From the NCBI GenBank assembly GCA_903901335.1, contig CAIUQR010000032.1, positions 62,001 through 126,000 of the forward strand: 64,000 nucleotides of DNA, written 5' to 3'. This DNA is from an uncultured delta proteobacterium. GTDB lineage: Bacteria > Desulfobacterota > Desulfobulbia > Desulfobulbales > Desulfocapsaceae. This document shows, one piece after another, positions 26,634 to 35,464 of the stretch; positions within the stretch are counted from its first letter, which is position 1, and every line of letters begins with the position of its first letter. The translations under genes were made by a program, and so were the position numbers. The notes below the pieces were generated by a model. The model did not search any database, was not told the DNA's origin, and saw only the letters and a program-made list of their open reading frames with translations.

Positions 26634-27725
26634 TTAGGCAACAAGATCTATCTGTTGCAGCGTGCCGACACTTCCATTCTCCTGCAGGAAAACTCCGGTA
26701 TTCCGGACCTGGCCAACTAATTGGTTTTCCACATTCTTCACCGAAAACGGGGTGGCAACATTGCCGAGATACAATGCCCCGACACCCTTCTGGCTGAGCG
26801 TAAAGAGCTGGTCGTTGCCGGCGCTGTCCTTGGCCCAGATCCGCAGGTTGGCAAAAACAGGATCATTTTCATCAATCCAGTTATTTCCATCCTTGTCATA
26901 GGCGGCAAGCTCATTGAACCCGTTTCCCGTACCGGGGCCGAAAAGCTCCGAACCGTTATTGATGGTGCCGTCCCCATTTTTATCCAGGGCCAGAAAACCG
27001 CTTCCCGGTGTCACAAAGGCCATCTGTTCCTGCGTACCGTCAGTGCTCAAATCAAATTGAAATTTGGTCTGCGTCAGTTCGGCGGCCGTCCCGTTGAAAT
27101 TGATGACCAATGGATCTTTCAAGGCCTCACCGGCCTTAATCGTAACATTTTGTTCCGAATAGCTTTCTCTCGTCATGTTGAGCTGTGCTGAAAAATCAAT
27201 CTCCTGGCCGTCTGCGGTAAGAACCTTTCCCTGGGCGGCAAAACTTGTCGATTCGGATTCATACTGTGAGGCGTGATAGTCATAGACCGCACCGAAACCG
27301 GGGGACTGTGCCGGGGAATTTCCTTGTTGGGTTGGGACGGTCTGTCCATTTGCAACTGGAGCGCTCTCTGTCTGGACAACATCTCCAACATGAGTCGCCA
27401 GCACCTTTCTGCCGGTAAGACGTTCAATCAAGTCTTGTAAAATAAGCAACTTGAGATCGACCATTGAATCACCTTGCCCGGAGGTCGCATCGGTCGTCTT
27501 CTGAACTGATTTTTTCTGTATCGCCTCAGATGATAAAGAGACCAGGGCAGCAAGATCCATGGCCATTTTTTTCAAAGACCTGTGCGTTCGCCCATTGCCG
27601 TCGGCATCGGTCACCGTCTGACGATTTTGACCGCTTTTCCAGAACGTCAGGGACTCTCTTTGTGTATTTTTTTCAAGCGATGTGTGCTGGGAATAGAGTT
27701 GTATTGCAGATTCCGCGATTTTCAT
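26634..27725 (-). CDS. EF-hand-like calcium-binding protein, sigma-28-type promoter
   Basis: This 363-residue protein has a disordered, Gln/Ser-rich first half and a conserved C-terminal module. FLALDKNGDGTINNGSELFG is a canonical EF-hand loop, and LAAYDKDGNNWIDENDPVF a second DxDxN-type loop. This module occurs alone in many marine and sulfate-reducing proteobacteria and at the ends of large secreted proteins. No classical signal peptide is present, so export, if any, would be by another route. AAGGAGGG precedes the ATG, and a near-consensus FliA promoter lies about 90 bases upstream, tying it to late flagellar expression. Confidence 0.8.
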   Translation of the reverse strand: MKIAESAIQLYSQHTSLEKNTQRESLTFWKSGQNRQTVTDADGNGRTHRSLKKMAMDLAALVSLSSEAIQKKSVQKTTDATSGQGDSMVDLKLLILQDLIERLTGRKVLATHVGDVVQTESAPVANGQTVPTQQGNSPAQSPGFGAVYDYHASQYESESTSFAAQGKVLTADGQEIDFSAQLNMTRESYSEQNVTIKAGEALKDPLVINFNGTAAELTQTKFQFDLSTDGTQEQMAFVTPGSGFLALDKNGDGTINNGSELFGPGTGNGFNELAAYDKDGNNWIDENDPVFANLRIWAKDSAGNDQLFTLSQKGVGALYLGNVATPFSVKNVENQLVGQVRNTGVFLQENGSVGTLQQIDLVA

Positions 27726-27813
27726 GGCAGGCCCTCCTTGGCGTCGCTTTCAGAAATCGTCTCCGGTCTTCCTTGACCGGTCAGATATTGAGGATGATTT
27801 TCCCTCTTCAGTA

Positions 27814-27840
27814 CTATCGGCAGTTTTTAGGAATTATTTA
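27814..27840 (-). promoter_or_regulatory. sigma-28 (FliA) type promoter
   Basis: On the minus strand TAAA (27837-27840) is followed by exactly 15 bases and then GCCGATAG (27814-27821). The consensus is TAAA-N15-GCCGATAA, so only the last base differs. It points at the Ca-binding protein gene. The rest of the 27726-28055 gap holds the ettA upstream region and no gene. Confidence 0.75.
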
Positions 27841-28055
27841 GGAGATTTTTTTAGATGTCCTGCCATCCGAAAACTTGATTGAATGCCGCAGGCAATCTGG
27901 CCCTTTCATTTTTTTGTATTCCAGAGTAGATTATCTTCCCGAAATTATATCGTTCCAACAATCGGAAAAAGCCTTATCTCCAGGCAGCAATTATCCATGG
28001 AATTTTATTGCACTCAACTTTGAGCGCAGATCTTTTTATGTATGGAAGGTGAAAA

Positions 28056-29741
28056 ATGAGTGTCGACGACAAAAAGATCATCTATTCGATGATAAAAGTC
28101 AGCAAATATTATGATAGCAAACCGGTTTTAAAAGATATATCTCTCTCGTATTTCTATGGAGCAAAAATAGGGGTTTTGGGCTTGAATGGTTCCGGTAAAA
28201 GTACACTGCTCAAAATTCTCGCCGGAATCGACACCGAATTCAACGGGGAGACCATTTTATCACCCGGCCTGACCGTCGATTATCTTTCTCAGGAACCTAC
28301 TCTGGACCCTGAGAAAACAGTCCGGCAGATCGTCGAAGAGAGCGTTCAGGGTACGGTTGATCTTATAAAAGAGTTCAACGCCATAAATGAAAAATTCGCC
28401 GAGCCGATGACTGACGATGAAATGCAGGCGCTCATCGACAGGCAGGCAGCGGTACAGGAAAAACTCGATGTCCTCTCCGCCTGGGATCTGGACAGCCGAC
28501 TGGAAATGGCCATGGACGCGCTCCGCTGCCCTGCCCCCGAGACCAGATGCGACATCCTCTCCGGAGGGGAGAAACGCCGGGTCGCCCTGTGCCGGATCCT
28601 CCTTAAACAACCGGATATCCTGCTTCTGGACGAGCCGACCAATCACCTCGATGCGGAATCGGTCACCTGGCTTGAACATCATCTTCAAGTCTATCCGGGA
28701 ACGGTCATCGCGGTAACCCATGACCGGTATTTTCTCGATAACGTCGCCGGTTGGATACTCGAACTGGACCGGGGCATCGGCATCCCCTGGAAGGGAAACT
28801 ACTCATCCTGGCTGGAGCAGAAAGAGAAACGACTTGAGCAGCAGGAAAAAAAGGAAAGCGAACGGAGACGAACCCTGCAAAGGGAGCTTGAATGGATCAA
28901 GATGTCGCCCAAAGGCAGACGCAGCAAATCGAAGGCGCGTATCAGCTCGTATGAGAAACTGATGTCGCAGGAGACGGAACAGCTGGCAAAAGACCTGGAA
29001 ATCTTCATTCCGCCCGGCCCTCGTCTGGGCAAGCTTGTCATCAACGCCGAAAACGTGCAAAAATGCTTTGGCGAACGTATCCTCGTGGATAATATGAATT
29101 TTGTCCTGCCCGCAGGTGGTATTGTCGGAATTATTGGGCCGAACGGTGCCGGCAAAACTACCTTGTTCAAAATGATCACCGGGCAGGATTCCCCCGACGG
29201 CGGCACCCTCCGGATCGGTGAGACAGTCAAACTTTCCTATGTCGATCAATCGCGGGATTCGCTCGACCCCGAACAGACCATCTGGCAGGCGATCTCCGAC
29301 AACCAGGATACGATCTGGCTCGGAACAAAGGAGATCAACAGCCGCGCCTATGTCGGGAAATTTAATTTCTCCGGAACTGATCAGCAAAAAAAGGTCGGCC
29401 TGCTCTCCGGCGGTCAACGCAACAGGGTCCATCTGGCTAAGATGCTGAAAGAGGGCGGTAATGTCTTACTGCTTGATGAACCGACAAATGATCTGGATAT
29501 CAATACCTTGCGGGCACTGGAAGAGGCACTGGAAAATTTTGGCGGGTGCGCGGTGGTCATCAGCCATGACCGCTGGTTTCTTGACCGTATTGCCACCCAT
29601 ATCCTCGCCTTTGAAGGAAATTCACAGGTTGTATGGTTTGAAGGAAACTACTCGGACTACGAGAAGGACAAAAAAGCCCGTTTAGGGACAGCGGCGGACC
29701 AGCCACATCGGATCAAATACAGGCAGCTGACCAGAGATTAG
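28056..29741 (+). CDS. ettA: energy-dependent translational throttle protein EttA
   Basis: This is an ABC-F ATPase that binds the ribosomal E site and gates entry into elongation according to ADP/ATP. The 561-residue protein has two nucleotide-binding domains: Walker A LNGSGKST and GPNGAGKT, signatures LSGGEKRRVALCR and LSGGQRNRVHLAK, Walker B ILLLDEPTNHLD and VLLLDEPTNDLD. The linker holds the P-site tRNA-interaction arm (lysine/glutamate-rich, residues about 245-320). Length, the EPTLDPEKTV segment and the PPGPRLG segment match EttA rather than Uup. A GGAAGG site precedes the ATG. The gene is single, ending at a strong hairpin shared with the convergent Hpt gene. Confidence 0.96.
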   Translation: MSVDDKKIIYSMIKVSKYYDSKPVLKDISLSYFYGAKIGVLGLNGSGKSTLLKILAGIDTEFNGETILSPGLTVDYLSQEPTLDPEKTVRQIVEESVQGTVDLIKEFNAINEKFAEPMTDDEMQALIDRQAAVQEKLDVLSAWDLDSRLEMAMDALRCPAPETRCDILSGGEKRRVALCRILLKQPDILLLDEPTNHLDAESVTWLEHHLQVYPGTVIAVTHDRYFLDNVAGWILELDRGIGIPWKGNYSSWLEQKEKRLEQQEKKESERRRTLQRELEWIKMSPKGRRSKSKARISSYEKLMSQETEQLAKDLEIFIPPGPRLGKLVINAENVQKCFGERILVDNMNFVLPAGGIVGIIGPNGAGKTTLFKMITGQDSPDGGTLRIGETVKLSYVDQSRDSLDPEQTIWQAISDNQDTIWLGTKEINSRAYVGKFNFSGTDQQKKVGLLSGGQRNRVHLAKMLKEGGNVLLLDEPTNDLDINTLRALEEALENFGGCAVVISHDRWFLDRIATHILAFEGNSQVVWFEGNYSDYEKDKKARLGTAADQPHRIKYRQLTRD

Positions 29742-29781
29742 GAGCCGTTCCCTGTACTTTTTTACCAAGTTATCAGTCAAA

Positions 29782-29823
29782 AGACCTGCCTGTCTCCCGA
29801 GAAAGCGGAGGACAGGCAGGTCT
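29782..29823. terminator. 13-bp hairpin between convergent genes
   Basis: AGACCTGCCTGTC at 29782-29794 is perfectly complementary to 29811-29823 with a 16-base loop. It lies between the ends of ettA and the Hpt gene and probably stops transcription in both directions, though T tracts are weak. Confidence 0.7.
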
Positions 29824-29833
29824 CATCACTCCA

Positions 29834-30157
29834 TCACAATTCCTGCAATTGAAGTAACATATCCTCTAAGCCTTGAACCTTGTTTTTTGCTACATCCAGG
29901 GAGCCGTTTCTGCTGTCGGCTTCAACGCTCATCGCAACTTCTCTGATGCCTTCAATGCCTAGACTTGCTGCAGCTCCTTTTATGGAGTGAGAGGCGCTGT
30001 AAACCTGCTTCGCGTCACCCTTCTGAATCCCTTCTTTTATCAGGGTCAAGTCCGACAGATATGATTCCTTGAATATTTCCAGTAATTCCTGAAGAAGTTC
30101 CGCATCATCTGCAGCCTGATCAAGGGCAAATTTCTTATCCCAGTTGAGTGTATTCAT
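29834..30157 (-). CDS. stand-alone Hpt phosphotransfer protein
   Basis: A 107-residue four-helix bundle whose second helix carries SASHSIKGAAASLGIEG; the first His of HSIKG is the phospho-accepting residue. Such proteins shuttle phosphate between hybrid kinases and response regulators. GGAAA precedes the ATG. No kinase or receiver lies next to it, so its partners are elsewhere. The neighbouring upstream gap of about 150 bases is very AT-rich with poly-A and poly-T runs. Confidence 0.9.
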   Translation of the reverse strand: MNTLNWDKKFALDQAADDAELLQELLEIFKESYLSDLTLIKEGIQKGDAKQVYSASHSIKGAAASLGIEGIREVAMSVEADSRNGSLDVAKNKVQGLEDMLLQLQEL

Positions 30158-30306
30158 AATATTTCCTATGTATTGCCATTTGCAAACGTATCCGTCAGAT
30201 TGATGCAGGCAAGAAAATTCCGTTAAAAATCCTTTGATAAAGTATCACTTCTTCCCAAAAAAAATACAATTTTTTTTTGATAATTGTGCAGAAACGATCA
30301 TCGCAA

Positions 30307-30963
30307 TCATGCGACCGTTCCAAGACTCTGAAGAATCATCGGGAAACCGACCTGCCCGTCCCGAAAGAGTTGCAGGCGGCTCTGACGAATTCCGACGATA
30401 GTTGAACAACCCCTCGCGGGGGTACACCCACCGTCAACGATACAATCGATCGCAGAACCAAAAATTGCCTCCACGTCGTCTGCACATACTGCCGGGGGCA
30501 TACCTGAGATATTTGCGCTCGTGGCGGTAATCGGTTTTCCCCACCTCCGGCAGAGTTCGGCCGCTATGGTATTTGAAGATATTCGCACGCCAATGGTTCC
30601 CGTCCCGCCCGTCAGCAACGGCGAAAGATTTTTACGACCGGGAAAGATCAGGGTCAGCGGACCCGGCCAGAAATCTTTCATCAACGGTTGATACAATTCG
30701 GGAATGGAATCTGCAAGTTTCTCCAACTGTCCGGTCGCACTGATCAGCACTAAAATCGGTTTTTTGATATCCCGGGCCTTCAGACGAAAAAGAGCCTGCA
30801 AGGCTTTCTCATTAAAAGGATCAACAGCCAGGCCGTAATATGTTTCAGTCGGAAAGGCAACAATGCCGCCACCTTGAAGGCATATAACCGCCTGCGCCAA
30901 CTCATCTGACAGCTGGTCATTGATATCTTGATCAACAGGCAATTCGACCGGCCTTTTCTTCAA
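30307..30963 (-). CDS. tsaC: threonylcarbamoyl-AMP synthase (Sua5/YrdC family)
   Basis: The enzyme makes threonylcarbamoyl-AMP from threonine, bicarbonate and ATP, the first step of t6A37 tRNA modification. The 218-residue, single-domain protein shows GGIVAFPTETYYGLAVDP, RLKARDIKKPILVL, FWPGPLTLIFPG, the KRxxxKP-like and SANISGMPP motifs, and STIVGI near the end. It has no Sua5 C-terminal domain, so it is TsaC-like. The start is a TTG that overlaps the 3' end of purD-purE by 32 bases, so the two form an operon. Confidence 0.93.
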   Translation of the reverse strand: MKKRPVELPVDQDINDQLSDELAQAVICLQGGGIVAFPTETYYGLAVDPFNEKALQALFRLKARDIKKPILVLISATGQLEKLADSIPELYQPLMKDFWPGPLTLIFPGRKNLSPLLTGGTGTIGVRISSNTIAAELCRRWGKPITATSANISGMPPAVCADDVEAIFGSAIDCIVDGGCTPARGCSTIVGIRQSRLQLFRDGQVGFPMILQSLGTVA

Positions 30964-32707
30964 CCTGCTTCACCATCTTCTCTCTGAATTGAACAAGTCG
31001 TTCAGCAAGAGTCTGATCCTCAAGCGCCAGTATCCTGACGGCGAGAACGCCGCCGTTTTTTGCCCCGGATTTGCCGATGCCCATTGTAGCCACTGGAACC
31101 CCCGGCGGCATCTGCACGGTTGAGAGCAGTGCATCCATGCCGTGAAAGGGCGATGAATCGAGAGGGACCCCGATAACAGGAATATCGGTATGGGCGGAGA
31201 TAACCCCGGCAAGATGCGCTGCCATGCCGGCGCCGGCAATAATCACCTTCAGCCCTCGCTTTTTAGCCGTTTTCGCATACTCGACAGCCCTTTCCGGCGA
31301 CCTGTGGGCAGAGGCGATCGTCATCTCGTAGGGAACGTCCATACCTTTTAGAAAATCTGCGGCGGCCTGCATGACCGGCAGGTCAGAATCACTGCCGAGA
31401 ACAATGCCGACGACCGCCTTTTCACTGCTCTTAGCAGAACGATTCAAGGCCTTGGCCCCGATATCACGGCGGCAGCAGCACCCCGTCCACTGAATCAGAT
31501 CGACAGCGGAATAGGCCTGGGCAATAGCCTCCTCCAGGGTCTTACCAATCGCGGTGACACCTAAAACCCTTCCTCCAGCAGTGACGGTACGATTATTTTT
31601 TATCGCGGTCCCGGCATGGAACACCATCACCCCCTCAACCTTCGAGGCATTGGCAAGGCCTTTGATGACCTTTCCCTTCTCATAATGCCCCGGATACCCG
31701 CCGGAGGCCATAACCACGCAAACGGTTGGCGAGGAATCAATCTTCATCGTAATCGTATCAAGACAACCATCTATTGCCGCCTCGAAGATGTCGATAATAT
31801 CGTTCTGCAGACGCATAAGCAGCGGCTGGGCCTCAGGATCGCCAAAACGGCAATTAAATTCCAGGACATTGATCTTGTCTCCATCAATCATCAATCCTGC
31901 ATACAGCATCCCTTTATACGGCCTGCCCTCCGCTTCCAGCCCATGCAAAGTAGGCAGCATAATTTTTTCCATCACATAGGCGGTGATTTCGTCGGTTACC
32001 ACCGGTGCGGGAGAATACGCCCCCATTCCCCCTGTGTTCGGCCCCTTATCATGATCGAAAATCGCCTTATGATCTTGAGATGAGGGAAGGGGAAAGACGG
32101 TTTTTCCATCGGTGAAGGCAATGAAAGAGGCCTCTTCACCTCTCAAACATTCTTCTATGACGATTTTATCGCCGGCATCCCCAAAGGCCTTCTCGGTCAT
32201 GATCAAATCGACGGCATTTTTGGCCTCTGCGATGGTTTGGGCAACGATGACACCTTTTCCTGCGGCCAGGCCATCTGCTTTCACCACAATGGGAAGGCCA
32301 CATTTATCAATATATTTTTTTGCCTTCTTCTTCTCTGAAAAGACCTTGAACGAGGCGGAAGGTATGTCATATTTTTTGAGAAATTCCTTCGAAAATACCT
32401 TGCTGCCTTCCAGAATGGCGCTGTTCTTTCTGGGGCCGAAAATCCGCAACCCATTTTCTTCGAAGGCATCGACAATACCCGCCATCAAGGAAGATTCCGG
32501 CCCGACTACGGTGAGGTCGATGTGCTCTTTTTTGGCAAAAACCACCAGGCTGTCTATATCGGTAACGGAAATATCAACACATTCGGCCAGATGTCCGATA
32601 CCGGCGTTGCCTGGCGCACAAAATATTTTTTTGACTCTGGGACTCTGGTGAATTTTCCAGACCAATGCATGTTCACGACCTCCGGATCCAACCACAAGTA
32701 CTCTCAT
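30932..32707 (-). CDS. purD-purE: fused PurD-PurE: GAR synthetase and N5-CAIR mutase
   Basis: Residues 1-425 are phosphoribosylamine-glycine ligase: VLVVGSGGREHALVWK, APGNAGI, VGPESSLMAGIVD, ATP-grasp segments KADGLAAGKGVIVA, NTGGMGAYSP and EFNCRFGDPEAQ. Residues about 432-591 are class I PurE: VGIVLGSDSDLPVM, SAHRSPERAVEYA, AGAGMAAHLAGV, VIGVPLDSS and ATMGIGKSGAKNGG. The frame is continuous across the junction, with a short Ser/Lys linker. PurD acts at step 2 and PurE at step 6 of IMP synthesis, so the fusion joins non-consecutive steps. The ATG at 32707 follows AAGGAGAGAGG. It overlaps tsaC downstream. Confidence 0.95.
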   Translation of the reverse strand: MRVLVVGSGGREHALVWKIHQSPRVKKIFCAPGNAGIGHLAECVDISVTDIDSLVVFAKKEHIDLTVVGPESSLMAGIVDAFEENGLRIFGPRKNSAILEGSKVFSKEFLKKYDIPSASFKVFSEKKKAKKYIDKCGLPIVVKADGLAAGKGVIVAQTIAEAKNAVDLIMTEKAFGDAGDKIVIEECLRGEEASFIAFTDGKTVFPLPSSQDHKAIFDHDKGPNTGGMGAYSPAPVVTDEITAYVMEKIMLPTLHGLEAEGRPYKGMLYAGLMIDGDKINVLEFNCRFGDPEAQPLLMRLQNDIIDIFEAAIDGCLDTITMKIDSSPTVCVVMASGGYPGHYEKGKVIKGLANASKVEGVMVFHAGTAIKNNRTVTAGGRVLGVTAIGKTLEEAIAQAYSAVDLIQWTGCCCRRDIGAKALNRSAKSSEKAVVGIVLGSDSDLPVMQAAADFLKGMDVPYEMTIASAHRSPERAVEYAKTAKKRGLKVIIAGAGMAAHLAGVISAHTDIPVIGVPLDSSPFHGMDALLSTVQMPPGVPVATMGIGKSGAKNGGVLAVRILALEDQTLAERLVQFREKMVKQVEEKAGRIAC

Positions 32708-32778
32708 CAATCCTCTCTCCTTATTAAAAATATGATGTCCCCAAATATTGACAAACTGCCGCCAAAGGATTAAATGAA

Positions 32779-32792
32779 TGAATGGCCATTCA
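32779..32792. promoter_or_regulatory. TetR-type palindromic operator
   Basis: TGAATGGCCATTCA is a perfect 14-bp palindrome lying 51 bases before the tetR start and between it and the divergent purD-purE start. Palindromes with TGAATG/CATTCA half-sites are bound by FadR-like TetR proteins of fatty-acid regulation. Autoregulation is the simplest inference. Confidence 0.6.
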
Positions 32793-32842
32793 GTGCCCTT
32801 TTACTCATTCTATCATCATTGACATTTACGCTCACCTATCTG

Positions 32843-33442
32843 ATGAAAGCTGTCAATAAACATACAAAGATAATTACTGCCGCAACCAAGGTCTTTGCCC
32901 AAAAAGGCTTTTTCAACGCCAGAATATCCGATATCGCCAAAGAAGCCAAGGTTGCAGACGGTACAATTTATCTCTATTTCAACAATAAGTTCGATATTCT
33001 CCTTTCGGTTTTTGAAGAAGAGATCGGGAACATCATTGTCCAGGTAAAAAAGCTGCTCGCAGAGGAGACAGATCCCAGAAAAATGCTTGAAATATTCGCA
33101 ACCAAGCATCTTTCGGTTATGAAAAAGAATAAAAACCTTGCCGAAGTGATCCAGATTGAACTCCGCCAGACCAACAAACTCATCAAGGATTATCGTAATA
33201 ATAAATTCAGCGAATATGTCAATATCATCTCGGACATTATAAAACTTGGTCAGGAACAGAATATCTACCGTCCGGACATACTGCCAGGTATTGCCAAAAG
33301 GGCGTTTTTTGGAAGCCTTGACGAAATCTCAAGAGTTTGGAATATATCACTTGAAACAAATTATACAGTCGAAGAAACAGCAAGCCAGATAATAAAGATA
33401 TTTTTATCGGGGATGCTCGTCCAGCCGAAACCTGCCTATTAG
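32843..33442 (+). CDS. TetR/AcrR-family transcriptional regulator
   Basis: The 199-residue protein begins with a classic TetR helix-turn-helix: KIITAATKVFAQKGFFNARISDIAKEAKVADGTIYLYF, followed by NKFDILLSVFEE. The C-terminal ligand domain (IQIELRQTNKLIKDY, IYRPDILPGIAKRAFFGSLDEI) resembles FadR/YsiA-type regulators that sense acyl-CoA. The ATG at 32843 fits the family start; a longer open frame from 32774 would run through the palindromic operator and a hydrophobic stretch, so it is rejected. No obvious ribosome site is seen. The target genes are not adjacent. Confidence 0.9.
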   Translation: MKAVNKHTKIITAATKVFAQKGFFNARISDIAKEAKVADGTIYLYFNNKFDILLSVFEEEIGNIIVQVKKLLAEETDPRKMLEIFATKHLSVMKKNKNLAEVIQIELRQTNKLIKDYRNNKFSEYVNIISDIIKLGQEQNIYRPDILPGIAKRAFFGSLDEISRVWNISLETNYTVEETASQIIKIFLSGMLVQPKPAY

Positions 33443-33508
33443 AAACCGGCCTGCAGTCTGCAGACCCGAATTAAATTTTCCGCTCCCCGTCCATAAGTAG
33501 TATCATTA

Positions 33509-33994
33509 TCATGCAAAAGAGGATGGTGCAATCAGCATAACCTCAAACTCACGAGTTCCGCCGGGAGCCTTGACAATAACCTCGTCACCGACTTTTTTGC
33601 CGAGAATACTCTGTCCAAGAGGAGACAGCACCGAAATAGATCCTGATTTCACATCCGACTCTTCCGGACCAAGAAGCTGATAGGAGATCTCTTCTTCCGT
33701 CGTCATATCCAATAGACTGACGACTGTACCAAAGACAACCCTTTCCTGTGAAACTTTTGAACAGTCAATAACTTCCGCTCGCCCGAGCTTATCTTTTAAT
33801 TCGCGAATCCGCCCTTCGATATGTCCCTGTCGTTCTTTGGCAGCATGGTATTCGGCATTTTCTTTTAAATCACCATGTTCTCGAGCAGTTTCAATCGACC
33901 TTACAACCTCAATACGCTCTACTCGCTCCAGTCTTGACAGTTCATCGCGCAATTTCTGGTAACCTGCTTTAGACATGGGAATACGTTGAATCAT
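33509..33994 (-). CDS. greA: transcription elongation factor GreA
   Basis: GreA stimulates cleavage of backtracked RNA by RNA polymerase through its coiled-coil tip inserted in the secondary channel. The 161-residue protein has IPMSKAGYQKLRDELSRLE, the tip with the two catalytic acidic residues in REHGDLKENAEYHAAKE, and the C-terminal FKBP-like domain ending SPLGQSILGKKVGDEVIVKAPGG. The ATG at 33994 has GGAG six bases upstream; an ATG 12 bases earlier is less likely. A hairpin with a U tract sits directly upstream in the leader. Confidence 0.97.
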   Translation of the reverse strand: MIQRIPMSKAGYQKLRDELSRLERVERIEVVRSIETAREHGDLKENAEYHAAKERQGHIEGRIRELKDKLGRAEVIDCSKVSQERVVFGTVVSLLDMTTEEEISYQLLGPEESDVKSGSISVLSPLGQSILGKKVGDEVIVKAPGGTREFEVMLIAPSSFA

Positions 33995-34011
33995 TTTCTG
34001 CTCCATCTTGA

Positions 34012-34054
34012 AAAAAAAATCCTATGGGATTCGGCACTTAAAATCCCACAGGAA
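34012..34054 (-). terminator. terminator or attenuator directly before greA
   Basis: On the minus strand TCCTGTGGGATT and AATCCCATAGGA (34043-34054 and 34021-34032) form a 12-base stem with one mismatch, followed by eight to nine T. It ends only 18 bases before the greA start, so it either ends rpoH or attenuates greA. A second 8-bp hairpin lies at 34095-34120. Confidence 0.8.
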
Positions 34055-34216
34055 AGACCGTTCACCTGCTAAGTGATACACTTTTGTACAGCTTTCAGCA
34101 TTTATGCTCATCAATGCTGATATATACGAAGTTTCCTTTTAATAAAAAAACCCGTATCATTTCAAGGAAAATATTTCCCCCGGCACAATCAATCATCTCT
34201 TCGCCGATCCCACACC

Positions 34217-35197
34217 TTATTCCCTGCTATTCGACATAACAACAATTTTATCTCCATCAAAGAAATCTACGATATCAGGCATCTCGGCCTCGAAAAATTT
34301 TTTCATTTTTTTAAGTAGATTCACTTCGATTTGTCTGACCCGTTCGCGAGAGATATCGAAACTGTCGGCGATATTCTGCAGAGTAAGCGGCTCATCTGTG
34401 AGCAGGCGTTTATCAAGGATCATCTTTTCTTTATCGTTCAATTTGACCTTCAGGATATCGAGCAATTCATTCAATTTATACTTCATCTCCCTTCCGGCAA
34501 CCATGGATTCGATTCCAGGTCCGTCAGTGGGAATGAAATTTTTTTGCTCATCATCTGAATCAGAACGGACCGGGCTTTCAAGGGAAACATCCCAGCTGTC
34601 CATACGCTGACTCATCTCGACGACTTCCCGTTCTTTGACGCTCAGACGTTGCGCCAGCAACTTCGGCTCCGCTTCAAATCCCTGGGATTCCAGTAATTTT
34701 TTCTCCTTATTGAGAGAGAAAAACAGTTTGCGCTGCGCCTGGGTAGTGCCGATTTTGACAAGACGCCAATTATCCATGATAAATTTCAAGACATAGGCAC
34801 GAATCCAATAAGCCGCATAATAGGAAAATTTCACCCCGCGATAAGGATCAAATTTTTTGGTGGCCTGGACGAGCCCGACATTACCTTCCTGGATGAGGTC
34901 CATGAAATTCTGCATCCAATACTTCTGGAAATCCATAGCAACTTTAACTACAAGCCTCAGATTAGCCGAAACCAGACGGTAGGCGGCATCCTGGTCACCC
35001 GTTTCCCGGAATCGTACGGCAAGCTCATCGGTCTCTTCACGAGATAAAAGCTCATACTGGCTTATTTCCTGCAGATATCGATGGAGGGCCGGATTACTGA
35101 GGACCGGCAGGTTCTCATCTTCGGAAACGGTAACGAGCGGATGTTCCTGAGGTTCAATCTCGTCGTTATAGGAATTGTCTTCTGTTTGTCTGGTCAT
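34217..35197 (-). CDS. rpoH: RNA polymerase sigma-32 family factor RpoH
   Basis: This is an alternative sigma factor, probably for heat shock. The 326-residue protein lacks region 1.1 and shows region 2 (NLRLVVKVAMDFQKYWMQNF, DLIQEGNVGLVQATKKFDPYRG, FSYYAAYWIRAYVLKFI), the RpoH-box-like QRKLFFSLNKEK, and region 4 with LTLQNIADSFDISRERVRQIEV as the -35-binding helix-turn-helix. It is about 40 residues longer than enteric RpoH at its ends (acidic N-terminus, MPDIVDFFDGDKI tail). The upstream gap toward lepA is AT-rich with no gene. Confidence 0.93.
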   Translation of the reverse strand: MTRQTEDNSYNDEIEPQEHPLVTVSEDENLPVLSNPALHRYLQEISQYELLSREETDELAVRFRETGDQDAAYRLVSANLRLVVKVAMDFQKYWMQNFMDLIQEGNVGLVQATKKFDPYRGVKFSYYAAYWIRAYVLKFIMDNWRLVKIGTTQAQRKLFFSLNKEKKLLESQGFEAEPKLLAQRLSVKEREVVEMSQRMDSWDVSLESPVRSDSDDEQKNFIPTDGPGIESMVAGREMKYKLNELLDILKVKLNDKEKMILDKRLLTDEPLTLQNIADSFDISRERVRQIEVNLLKKMKKFFEAEMPDIVDFFDGDKIVVMSNSRE

Positions 35198-35464
35198 GTA
35201 TCTTTATCTCTGCAAATCTTGAAATCGTTCTGTTGTAAAGAGAAAATAAGAGTAATCAAGCTTCTTGAAAGTGCAATCAGTATTTGTTCTGCACGTATTT
35301 TCTCCGGTTGCCTGAGGGAAACTTCTCGTTGTCTAATTCTATCATAGACCCCTGCGGAGAGGAAAATTCTATTTTCTTCTTCGCATTTTTATGATAGATA
35401 TTGTAGTTTCCTCTCCTTTTGAAAAAAATCGCATCATGCATATTCCAATGCAAGAATTTCCCTT

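Noticed and set aside
32774-32842. Upstream start for the TetR regulator
   Set aside because: It would translate through a perfect operator palindrome and add a hydrophobic stretch absent from the family.
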